Counted from the stretch's first letter, positions 1 to 8,379 are shown. The stretch is 12,903 nucleotides of DNA from Chrysochromulina parva (GCA_002887195.1 PJAB01001679.1:1-12903), one strand, 5' to 3'. The notes: generated by a model from the sequence alone, not told the origin. Translations and numbers: made by a program.

Positions 1-3000
1 CGCGCGGGTGCCACCTTCTCCTCGGGCACACCGAACCGCACTGCCTCGTTGATAGCCGCCTCGAGCTCGACAGTGTTGCCTGGCTCTACCAGGGCCATTC
101 GAAGTTGGTGGTCCGCCGCGATGTGCCGCTCGTCCATTTCGTTGGCCCGCTCCTGCAGTTCAAGCGAGACGCCTGAGCGCTTGCCCTCAATTAGCACCTC
201 GCGCAGTAGCATTGGGTTGAGCACGTCGGCATCCATGATGCCCGCCAGCTTTTCGCTGAGCTCCTTGATTTCATTGAGGTGCGAGCGGAACAGAGTCACA
301 CTCGGACGTGGCAGGCCAAAGAGATCCGCCTCGTCAAGCACGCGCCCCAACTCCGTCACGTCGACCGCCGGCCGCGTGCCGTCGAGCTTCTCGAGCTTCG
401 CCTCCATCTCGACAATCTGGTCGAGCACCTCTTGCGCGGCTTGCACGTGGTCGGTCGAAGATATGCCGTCCTCAAGGCTCTTCTTGATCACGTGGCGTAG
501 CTCGTTCGGATCAAGCGGCCAGCGCCGCCGCTGGACGTCAAGCTGCACGATGCGCACCTCAAGCGTGGCCAACTTTTCGCTCGCGCCCTCCAGCTTGGTT
601 GGTGGCAGCTCCAGGTCGGCGGACGACGCATTGTGCAGGCGCATCTCAAGGTGTGCCATCTGAACAGTGCCCTGCATCGCCTCGTGCAGCTTGGTGCACG
701 CCTCATCCTGCGCGAGGTGCAGGTTCTTCTCGAGCAGCTGCCGTGCAAGATCGTCGCACGCCTCTATCACACGCTGCACGTACACACCATTCTCGGCTGG
801 CGTGCCCACACTTTTCTGCTTCTGCTTGAGTGTTGCATTGAGTTTTGCGCGCACATTGCTCACGGATTCGCGCATTGCTTTGACGGGGAGTGGCATTGCA
901 TCGTGCAGGCTCTTGAAGGCGTCTTGTGCGTCCGCCTTGATCTCGTCCTCTATCTTCAGCCACGACTTTTGCAGGATGCTCGCCACAAGGCTTGGCGGGT
1001 TGAGCGCTGGGTCGTCGGACATCAGCGCATCCTTAAGCTCTTCCATCAGATCGGAGATCATCCCTGCCGTCAGCGCCTTACCATCAAGCTGCTTGGGCTG
1101 AGACAGCTGCATGCAGATGGACGCGCGCAGCTTGTCGATCTTGGCAATGTACTCGGCGGCGCCGTCAACCGTCAACTCACGGTAGTTGGGCGACGGCGCT
1201 TCTTTTTTGGCGAGAGAGAGAGTGGGCAGGCACCATGTCTGCGGCTTGCTCTCGAAGACGTCGAAGATCTCCGTACGGATAGCGTTGCGGCTCTTGATCG
1301 CGTCGCGTTGCATTTTCGTTGTCGCGTTCTCGTCCTCCATCTCGAAAATGATGCGGTGGCACTCCTCCTCATCCGTGTTCACGTCGCGCAGAACAACGTG
1401 CAGGTTGCCAAACAGGTCGGTGCGGCTCGGCTCATCCGCTTCATCGTTCACCACCCCCGCCCCGTCCACCATATCCACCACCTCCGCTGGCGGTGGTTTG
1501 CGCACCTGTTTCGCAGCCATGATCATCTTCATAAGCGTCTGAAGGATCCTCTCCTTCGGGGGTTTGCCAAGGATCATGAGGATGACCACTTTTGAGATGA
1601 TGAGCAGCGGTGTGGCCAGCTTGATGTCGTAGGCATCTCCCTGGTCGTCCTGCCCTTCCATGTCGCAGAACGCAATGCGCGGCTCCGAGGCCTCACTGGG
1701 AATCAGCCGCGAGTACGGCAACAGCAGTGATGACAGGTGAATGCCTCGCGTGAATGAAACGTTTTGGCTGGATACACCAAAGACAGAGTCCATCTCGAGC
1801 AGCGAGTTCATCAGGTATGACTTGCCGATGCGCAGCGGGCCGCAGACGGAGATGACGTTGAGCGGCGTGTCACGATACTTCTCGAGCACCTCGTTGGCCG
1901 CCTCCTTCTGAATGTCGAGCGTGTTGCCCTTGAGCTCGAGCCACACAGTAGAGTGTGGGTTGATGCGTTGGAACACCTCCTTCACCGTGGCGTTCATGCG
2001 CTTGACCGTTGGCAGCATGACCTCCTTATCCTTTTTGTTGGTCACGAGCACGTCAGGCTTGCTCAAAAAGTCGTGCGCCTCCTGGCACGTTTTCTTGAGC
2101 CAGGTGGCAATAAGATGCTCCCGAGACGTCGAGCTGGTCTCCTCGGCGCCATGAATGCACACGATCTCGAAGCGCCGCTCTGCTTCAGACGCTGGCTTCA
2201 CTCCGTAAGGCGTACACTTTTGGAAGGAGAGCCACTGCGGGGGGGATTGGGGCAACACACTCAGTCGACACGGAAACAGCACCTGGATTAACGAGGCAAT
2301 TCACGAAGCATCATCTGGATTCCAGATGCGCTCGCGGTGTTTCAAGAATTTTGCGCGCGAGCATGCGTACCGCCTCGAGCTGCGTCCAGAAGCGATTCAT
2401 GTACCGGAGGTCGAAGAGGATGAGCACGCTCGCGCCGAGGTAGAGAAGGTTGATGTGCGGCAGCATCCCGTCGAAATCGCGCTGCTGTGCCATCGTTCGC
2501 TTGCCCTGGTACGTGCAGCTGAAGTCAAACCACACCCACCTAATCAGATGGCGGCGCGCGAGGTACTCGAGGAGCGACTTCATCTGCGCGCCCGTTGGGT
2601 CCGGGTTTTCCTGCGAGACGGCGAATAGACGAGGCATGAGAGAGGGTGGGCGGAAGTAAGGGGACTAACGTGTGGGAGACCTAATGGTTTGGGAGAGGGC
2701 TGCTTGTTCTGTTTCCGACGCTACGCGCGCGCGCACTTCAGTCTCCCAGCAGTGCGTGACCGCGACGATGGAGCCCGAGTGCACACCCAGGAATGCGTCT
2801 TCGTACGTGATGGGGATCTTTTGCACCCACGAGCCCTCGCCGTCACGCCGGTCCCATTTGAGAAGCTGCTGCAGCGACGGCATTTGCGTCAGCTTGCTCT
2901 GGCGCAGTTTGTCCGCGTCCACAAACCAAAACTCTATGCCGTCACGCGGCTTGCCTACTTCGATCTTGGGCGCCTCCTTGGGTGCAATCTCCTTCCATGC

Positions 3001-5108
3001 CTGCTTCACTCCATTGACCCTCTGCCACGCATCGTCTTGCTTGTTGACGCCCACGTCGATCGCTTGCTGCAGCTTGTCGTCGATGTCGCGGATCTCCTGC
3101 GAGCACGACGCTTGGTCAGCGGACCTCTGGGCTAGCAAACGGGAGCACACAAGGCATGGCGTGGCACGTTGCAGTCAGGAATCCTAACGAATCCTAACGA
3201 ATCCCTACATCGTACCTTCGCTACCATCTCTGTGTCGAGGTGCGCACGGTGCTCGGGCGGGAGCTGCACTTCGAGTAGCATCAGGACCGCCTCGAGCAGC
3301 GCCTCCGCCTTCTCGATGACACCCTCTGCCTCGCGCCCCGCCAGCAGCGGCTCCTTAGCCGCCTCCAGCGCCTTCTTCAGGCCCTTGGCGTTGATGGGGA
3401 CCTTGTTCACCTCGACATTAAGCGCCTTCAGTGCTTGAGTGCCCGCCTCGAGCACCTCCCTCGCCGCGACCATCGCCTCGTCCTCGCCGGGCACACGCGC
3501 TCGACTCGCTTCCATGATTGCTGCCTCGAGGACTGCAAGGTCAACCGGACGTACGCTCATGTGCTTACGGACGTCCGCGACTGCCGTCGACACTGCCTCT
3601 TGCGCTGCGCGAGCCGCCGTGAGCGCCTCACCCTTGGGCAGCTTAAGGCGCACGTACTCGTCCACCGCCGCATTCAGCTCACGCACGTATTCTGCATCGA
3701 CGGCGGGCGGGTCGCGCAGCACCCTCTCGAGGCCGCCAGTCGCCGCCTTGCCTGCCGCATAGAGCTGCTGTGCCTCTTCGAGACCTGCGATCGCCGCGAT
3801 CTCCGCGATCTCCGTCGGTGTCGCCGCGGCCTCATCTGTGTAGCCTTCGGGACCGCCCTCGGGGGTGGCGCCAAGCGATGAGTGTTTACGGACCGCCTCC
3901 TGTCGCTCAGCCTCGTCGATGACCTTCTGCAGGCCGACGAGGTCGAGCGTCTCCGCGCCCATCAATGCCTTGATCTTGAGCTCGGTCGCCAACTTAGGGT
4001 CGCTCAGGCTCGCCACGGAGCTCGCCACGTGCGATGAGATGGCTATCAGGCTTTCCGAGACTATCCGCGTGAGAATACGCTGTGGCGGGAGGGGCAGTGG
4101 TTCAACCGCTGCGCGCTGCGTCTGTGGCGGGAGGGGCAGTGGTTCAACCGCAGCGCGCTGCGTCTGTGGCGGGAGGGGCAGTGGTTCAACCGCAGCGCGC
4201 TGCGTCTGCTGATCCGCATCGCCATCAACAGCATCGCCATCACGCGGCAAGGAGTGGCGCGAGGAGGCAGACGTGGAGGCGGCGCATGGGACCGAGGAGC
4301 GGCGGCTGGAGGGCGCCCGCTCGCGCCGTGACGGCTCTCGCACGTTGCCCTCGTCGACCGACTTTTGCCTGGACACAAGTAGCTTCTGCTCAAGGGCCGC
4401 CTCAGGAAGAGTGGGTAAAGGCGTTATTGGGGAAGTCTTCAGCTTCTGCACCACCTCTTTGATGGATAATGGCGGAGTTGGTGGCTTGAGCGGTGCCGTC
4501 GCACCATCGCCACTCCTGCCTTTGGCCGCTTTGTGCGCCTCTGCCTCTGCCGTTGCGCGCCTCTGCCCCTCCTCCGCCACTGTTTTCCTTCGCTCGGACA
4601 GAAGCAAGTTGCGCTTGGCGAGCCTCTCCTCCGCCGCCATCAGCGCAGCTGAGTTGGACGCGACGCCCGCGGCCTTGGCCTCGCGCGTCGCGTTGCGGAG
4701 CTGGGAGTAGAAAAAGTCCTCATCTTCCTTCGAAGAGGGATGCACAAGCGCGCGCTTAATCGCAAACTCGATTGCCTGGCGCTTGGCTGCCTCAATGTGA
4801 TACGGGTTCACACCCAGACTCTTGGCCGCCGAGATTCCTTTCTTGAGCTCAAGCTCACAGATGTCGGCTGCATCCACGTCCGATGCATCCACAGTATTTG
4901 AGGTCGCAATCCAATGGTCCAGATCCAGCTCCACCTGCTTTCGCTTTGCAGCATTGACCAAGATGGGATCAACGCCAGCAGCTTCAGCGTTGGCGATCTT
5001 CTGTGCAAGCGTGGTTCGGTCCGTAGGCACGACAGCGAGCGCCTGCTGCAGCGCCTGGGCTTCCAACGGCGTCTTCTCCTTTTTCCCTCCCCCGAACAAA
5101 CCGCGCAT
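1..5108 (-). CDS. HET-like / GBP-like GTPase multidomain protein, 4 exons, 3' end outside window
   Basis: Spliced gene: exons 5108-3216, 3126-2737, 2610-2371 and 2234 to the left edge. All junctions are phase 0 and give at least 1585 residues without a stop. Residues 1-170 and 390-631 are alanine-rich helical hairpins; 301-342 is a proline-rich triple repeat. Residues about 749-870 form a HET-like domain: THCWE at 755-759, WFDF near 788 then a Q, an M-x-x-IN-x-LYLG stretch, and FWTQLEAW completed across the third splice. Residues about 965-1150 are a GB1/RHD3-type GTPase: P-loop GPLRIGKS 973-980, putative G2 Thr1003, G3 DMEG 1032-1035, G4 RD 1124-1125. Helical repeats follow to the edge. The start at 5108 is the only in-frame ATG before the domains; G stands at -3. 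The family role of GBPs is GTP-driven self-assembly, often in immunity; HET domains trigger cell death in fungi. The function here is inferred. The C-terminus is not visible. Confidence 0.85.
2235..2370 (-). other. intron 3 of the HET/GBP-like gene (136 bases)
   Basis: Donor GAGGCG|GTACGC at 2371/2370 and acceptor CCCCCCGCAG|TGGCTC at 2235/2234, phase 0, with a C-rich tract before the acceptor and a CGACTGAG branch-point-like element upstream. Splicing joins FWTQLEA to WLSFQ, giving the FWTQ-EAW signature that I associate with this domain family. Unspliced, translation ends at 2313-2311. Confidence 0.85.
2611..2736 (-). other. intron 2 of the HET/GBP-like gene (126 bases)
   Basis: Donor ACTGAA|GTGCGC at 2737/2736 and acceptor TCGCAG|GAAAAC at 2611/2610, phase 0. 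Splicing joins ...VTHCWETE to ENPDPTGAQ..., which restores the expected continuity of the HET-like domain. The intron is a multiple of three but carries an in-frame stop at 2667-2665, so retention truncates the protein inside the HET-like domain. Confidence 0.8.
3127..3215 (-). other. intron 1 of the HET/GBP-like gene (89 bases)
   Basis: Donor AAG|GTACGA at 3216/3215 and acceptor CCCAG|AGG at 3127/3126, both phase 0. A CTGAC branch-point-like element lies inside, in the sequence TTCCTGACTGC. If retained, it stops translation at the TAG at 3134-3132 and would leave a 658-residue protein with only the helical and proline-rich part. A nearer AG (CTAG at 3132) would put exon 2 out of frame, which is why the CAG seven bases... 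further downstream is preferred: only that choice keeps the frame that leads into the HET-like motifs. Confidence 0.8.
3179..3208. repeat. three tandem 10-base units inside intron 1
   Basis: The plus strand shows gaatcctaac at 3179-3188 and 3189-3198, and gaatccctac at 3199-3208. The array sits close to the donor of the 89-base intron and makes up a third of it. No function is evident; it may simply be slippage. Confidence 0.85.
4081..4206 (-). repeat. three tandem 42-base units coding for a proline-rich linker
   Basis: Units at 4081-4122, 4123-4164 and 4165-4206 are identical except for one base in the first unit. On the minus strand they encode QTQRAAVEPLPLPP three times (residues 301-342 of the HET/GBP-like protein). 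The near identity, including synonymous sites, points to recent expansion or active homogenisation. The unit length is a multiple of three, so copy-number changes keep the frame. Confidence 0.97.
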
Positions 5109-5528
5109 TACGAGCGAGCCTTGAGCACGTTGAAGTTGCGTCGGTTGTCGACGGCGGCGCGGCTCTTTTGTTCCTTGATACGCGTGTTTTGGGGGATCGC
5201 GAAAAAGCGCCGCAAGTTTCTTCGGAGCCGACGGCGCGCATAAAAGTTCACATGAAGAACGAAACAAAAGTCTCTGTCAGACGCTCGGGGCACTCTCGCG
5301 CCCCGGTTCACACACACCAAGTACGACTTCTCGAGAAGCATTTTTGGAAAGCCCTTCCGTGTCTCCCCGGTGACCTTACATTGTAATTCGATGATCGATA
5401 CATGCAAGATACCGTCATGAGACATAAGGAGACGGGAGACGTATCCGATAACAACTCCACGAACAGTACAGTGGTTAAATTTTTCCTCATTTTCGGCTGG
5501 AAATGACGAATTTTGTGCTCCGACGACG
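5109..5528. promoter_or_regulatory. 420-base intergenic stretch between divergent genes
   Basis: The start codons of the minus-strand HET/GBP-like gene (5108) and the plus-strand Mpv17-like gene (5529) face away from each other, so this stretch must hold both promoters and 5' leaders. It is visibly more AT-rich than the flanking coding sequence, especially 5380-5520. I see no canonical TATA box or repeated operator. Shared control of the two genes is possible but unproven. Confidence 0.5.
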
Positions 5529-6338
5529 ATGGCGTGCGGCAACGTCCTCCTTCTCCTTTCTACGCTTGCGTCTACTTCGGCCTTAGTTGCGAAGAAAGTG
5601 GAGACTTGCGATGATCTTTGCGAGGACCGGTTCATGCAGTTCAAAGTCCAGCCGGTGGCCGCCTACATAGCCTCGGGCGCTATTGTCACTGTGGCTACCG
5701 GCCTTCAGGTTGCGACTCCAGGATGGGTGAAGAAGTCATTTGGCACGGCCTGCGAGAGAGGCGTCGGTGCGGTCGCACTTCGCTGCGTCGAGGTGTTGCA
5801 CGCGATGAAGACCACGAACCCGCTGGGTCTTACACTTGGCCATGGCGTGGTCACCAAGGCCTGTGCCGATCTGCTCGCGCAAGCAATCCCGCAGTCTGCG
5901 GGTGTGGCGTGGATCGACCCGCTGCGAATGTTCCGCTCGACAATGGCATCTGTGCTCTCGACGACCCTGACGTACTATTACTGGACGCGCTTTATGGCGC
6001 GCAAAATTCCAGTCGCTCCCTCGTGGATTACAGGTCTCCTTGGCCAGGGGTTCGGAACAGCGGCGTTCAAGACGGCGGTGACGCAAATTATCTACCGACC
6101 GATCAATGTCGCGCTCTTCCTCGGGCTGCAGTCCATCTTCCGCGGCGACACCGCACGCCAGTTGAAGACTTTCTTCGACAAGAGGCTTAAGAGCTCCATC
6201 ATCGGAGGCATGAAGTTTGGCTCGTTTGCGAATCTTGTCACGTTCATGGTGCCCGTGCCATTCCTCCATCCCATCATCGGGGCTGTCTTCGGACTCTTTT
6301 TCAATGTGTGGCTGGCTGTCGTGTCCTATTCAAAATGA
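5529..6338 (+). CDS. Mpv17/PMP22-family membrane protein
   Basis: A single-exon protein of 269 residues. Start ATGGCG has A at -3 and G at +4. Residues 1-19 look like a signal peptide or a membrane-targeting segment (hydrophobic LLLLSTLASTSAL). A further hydrophobic segment lies at about 42-62. Residues about 97-265 match the Mpv17/PMP22 layout: NPLG...TKACADLLAQ (97-118), DPLRMFRSTMA followed by the Y-rich YYYWTRFM stretch (148-156), K..VTQIIYRPINVALFLG (181-199), and the C-terminal FANLVTFMVPVPFLHPI block (233-249). The family consists of small four-helix proteins of the peroxisome, inner mitochondrial or plastid membrane, thought to be channels. At 269 residues it is longer than usual, because of the N-terminal extension. 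The match is divergent, and the organelle cannot be decided from sequence. It stops at TGA 6336-6338. Confidence 0.72.
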   Translation: MACGNVLLLLSTLASTSALVAKKVETCDDLCEDRFMQFKVQPVAAYIASGAIVTVATGLQVATPGWVKKSFGTACERGVGAVALRCVEVLHAMKTTNPLGLTLGHGVVTKACADLLAQAIPQSAGVAWIDPLRMFRSTMASVLSTTLTYYYWTRFMARKIPVAPSWITGLLGQGFGTAAFKTAVTQIIYRPINVALFLGLQSIFRGDTARQLKTFFDKRLKSSIIGGMKFGSFANLVTFMVPVPFLHPIIGAVFGLFFNVWLAVVSYSK

Positions 6339-6622
6339 AGCGCTTCTGCGATGTGCTGCCGCACAGTAAACAACTGATTGGCTAACTTCCTGTTGGCTCC
6401 GCACGCTGCCTGTTCTCGTCTCGGCGTCTCCCGTCCGTCCGAACACGCCGCGCCGCGCCGAGATTGCGTATTGATGTTCATGCCATAGTACTTAAATATT
6501 TAGAGCTCAGCTCGCGTGTGCTGGTGCACTGTACTCACTCGAAGCGTCGGCCGGGCACGGTCGCAGATCGGAGTGATTCTGGAAAGCGCGCAGTGCCGCG
6601 GGGGGTGCGCCATGAATCTAAT
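6339..6622. other. 284-base gap between convergent genes
   Basis: This stretch contains the 3' untranslated regions of the Mpv17-like gene (plus) and the glycosyltransferase gene (minus). It has an AT-rich patch near 6485-6505 (agtacttaaatatttagag) that could take part in 3' end formation on either strand. No classical AATAAA signal is present, and I see no further gene in it. Confidence 0.5.
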
Positions 6623-8209
6623 CTAACCGGTCGACCGCGTTCGCCGCAGCCCCCCAGTCGCCTTTCCAGCCGCCTGCCCCCCTGCGGCTGCGCGGCCCGA
6701 GATTTCAGTGTGTTCCTGTGTCCATCTATGCGCTTCTTGCGCGGCCTGCAGGTACGCGTGGTCTAATTCGGGTGCCATGGCCCGTCGCTCCGCATTGGAC
6801 TCAAAGAGGAGCCCGAGGCTTGCGTCGCCGAGTTCTGGCAGCGCGTGCCGTACTGCCGGCCGGACGCCCGATTTAGGCGGCGCCTTCGAAAGTCGTACCA
6901 TCGAGAGCTGTGCCTCCAGCTCGGTAGCGAGATCCGCCGCCGCCCGCTCGTCCTCGCGCCGTGTGGCTGCACCGCTCGTGCACATGCCATCTGGATCGGT
7001 GACAGGGTTGGCGGCGCTGGCAGACCTCCCTTGTTTGGTAATCCGCTTGGCAGCCGTTCCATGCGGCCATTGATCAGACCTCCCTTCTTTGGTAATCCGC
7101 TTGGCAGCCGTTGCATGCGGCCATTGATCGAGTTGCGCTGCAGAGCTCTCGAGTCGATTGGCATAGAGGCGCAACAGTACGAGCCAGTAGATGCTGCGCG
7201 CCCGGCGCGAGAGGACGCGGTGTGCCAGCTCGCTCGCGCGTCGACCCATGTGCTCGAGCCTACCGGCCGCCGCCTCCGTGCTCAGCCGCGGAAGCAACTC
7301 AAGTAGATCTTGAGGTGACGAAATCCAAAAGGGGATATAGTGGACGTGGGGGACGAAGGCCGAGCCAAAGTAGCTCCAAAAGTACGACTCCATCTTGAGC
7401 ACCACCGAGTTGGTCGAGAGCAGGCATTGCAACCGACTCGACGCGGTGAAACCGTCGAGGTCGATCAAGAAGCGAACTGCGGCGTGTTCGGGGATGGGCA
7501 CGCGGGCGGCGAGGGAGAGCGGCCGAGCGGGGCGCGGCAGGTCGCTCGCTCGCTCCTCGCCGCGCACAAACACGTCGTGCGCCGCATCGTACGCTGTGAA
7601 GCGAACGTCGAGCGCGTCGCTCGCATTCTGATCACTGAGGTGCGCGAGTAGGAGACGGGCGCACTTCATGAACGGGTTAGGACCACAGAAGAGGGAGCCA
7701 CGCCACAGGGCGCGGTCTTGCTTGGAGCTCCACGGGTAGTGTTCGCGATAGTACTGCGGACCGGGCAGCCGATCGAATCCGAGCGTGCGAAAGTAAGCGT
7801 CGGGCATCAGCACGTCAGCTGCGGCTCGCGTTTGGAAAAAGGAGAAGACGGGCGCGGGGTGCAGCTGCAGCGGAGCGACGGGCTCGTCGAAAGTGTTCAC
7901 GTTCATGACGAGGCTTGGCACCTCGTACTCGGACGATAGCTCGATGAGGTCCTCCACGAGCGCGTGCAGGAGCGGATTGCGGCCACCGCGGAAGGCTCGG
8001 AGCCAGAAGACAGTGCCGTTGTGGATGCCGAGGGTAGCACGCGTATCGCTTTCGGGCGCCTCTTCGAGCCGAGAGCGCGAGATAGTCTGCGGAGCCCAGT
8101 GCTGCATGTCTCGCAGCAGCTGCGTGTGCAGCGATGGCGGAAGCACGGTGGAGAAGGGAGCACACGAAGCCGAGCCCCTAACCCCGACGCCATCATCGCC
8201 CGCTTGCAT
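6623..8209 (-). CDS. CAP10/GT90-type glycosyltransferase
   Basis: A protein of 528 residues; ATG at 8209-8207 with AAA before it, TAG at 6625-6623. Residues about 55-350 follow the CAP10 (GT90, POGLUT/Rumi-like) pattern: NVNTFDEP (103-110) at the place of the family's ND-P, PVFSFF (120-125), a DVLMPDAYF stretch (132-140), WSSK...ALWRGS (160-172), then LIDLDGFTASSRL (248-260), LLSTNSVVLK (263-272) and PHVHYIPFW (287-295). GT90 enzymes transfer glucose or xylose from nucleotide sugars. The C-terminal 170 residues are low in complexity and carry an 18-residue tandem duplication. No signal peptide or membrane anchor is seen, which is unusual for an ER/Golgi family. An upstream exon is possible, because a pyrimidine-rich run and CAG lie just before the ATG (about 8220-8250), but I cannot confirm one. 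Confidence 0.85.
   Translation of the reverse strand: MQAGDDGVGVRGSASCAPFSTVLPPSLHTQLLRDMQHWAPQTISRSRLEEAPESDTRATLGIHNGTVFWLRAFRGGRNPLLHALVEDLIELSSEYEVPSLVMNVNTFDEPVAPLQLHPAPVFSFFQTRAAADVLMPDAYFRTLGFDRLPGPQYYREHYPWSSKQDRALWRGSLFCGPNPFMKCARLLLAHLSDQNASDALDVRFTAYDAAHDVFVRGEERASDLPRPARPLSLAARVPIPEHAAVRFLIDLDGFTASSRLQCLLSTNSVVLKMESYFWSYFGSAFVPHVHYIPFWISSPQDLLELLPRLSTEAAAGRLEHMGRRASELAHRVLSRRARSIYWLVLLRLYANRLESSAAQLDQWPHATAAKRITKEGRSDQWPHGTAAKRITKQGRSASAANPVTDPDGMCTSGAATRREDERAAADLATELEAQLSMVRLSKAPPKSGVRPAVRHALPELGDASLGLLFESNAERRAMAPELDHAYLQAAQEAHRWTQEHTEISGRAAAGGQAAGKATGGLRRTRSTG
7023..7130 (-). repeat. tandem 54-base duplication in the glycosyltransferase tail
   Basis: Two adjacent copies, 7023-7076 and 7077-7130, differ at only a few bases. 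They encode DQWPHATAAKRITKEGRS and DQWPHGTAAKRITKQGRS (residues 361-378 and 379-396), just after the catalytic domain. The basic, in-frame unit looks like a recent duplication in a tolerant linker. Confidence 0.95.
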
Positions 8210-8379
8210 TTCCCAAACTGACTTTTATGACGTGACACAGAAAAAGAAAGAACGTAATCACCCCTCATTGCAACTCCAGCATCATCACGCATTTAACTGC
8301 TGTGCTTCCTGTTTCACGACAAGTTCACGAGTGCGTGGACGCCTTCGGCCGCCTCTCCTCGTCGGTGTGGTCCTCTGCG
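8210..8379. promoter_or_regulatory. 170-base spacer between divergent genes, possible bidirectional promoter
   Basis: The glycosyltransferase (minus) and the ankyrin/dioxygenase gene (plus) start on either side. A TGACGTGA sequence at 8228-8235 resembles a CRE/bZIP ACGT-core site, but it lies only about 20 bases from the minus-strand ATG, so it may be in the leader. The frame of the plus-strand gene stays open upstream of its ATG, with no earlier in-frame ATG visible. Confidence 0.4.

Noticed and set aside
633..1595. A 320-codon plus-strand open frame opposite the HET/GBP-like gene.
   Set aside because: The minus strand here carries the uninterrupted GTPase and helical tail with clear motifs. 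Long antisense frames are expected opposite G/C-third-position coding sequence.
3132..5267. Reading the first exon as a complete 711-residue or 658-residue gene ending at 3132.
   Set aside because: The end is read-through into a good GT-AG intron, and the part upstream of 5108 has no ATG. Splicing in phase 0 leads straight to the HET-like motifs.
5108..5644. A 178-codon minus-strand open frame across the intergenic region, ending in TAATG over the start of the HET/GBP-like gene.
   Set aside because: It begins without an ATG in frame at its 5' end, runs antisense to the first exon of the Mpv17-like gene and shows no recognisable domain. It is most likely a chance frame, although its middle part reads unusually protein-like.
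6763..7164. A minus-strand open frame that also reads the 54-base repeats in another frame.
   Set aside because: The repeats lie in the glycosyltransferase frame that is continuous with its catalytic motifs; the other frame is a shadow.
8302..8379. An N-terminal extension of the ankyrin/dioxygenase protein by 26 residues.
   Set aside because: It would start at GTG, which is not expected in a eukaryotic nuclear gene. The first ATG is at 8380.
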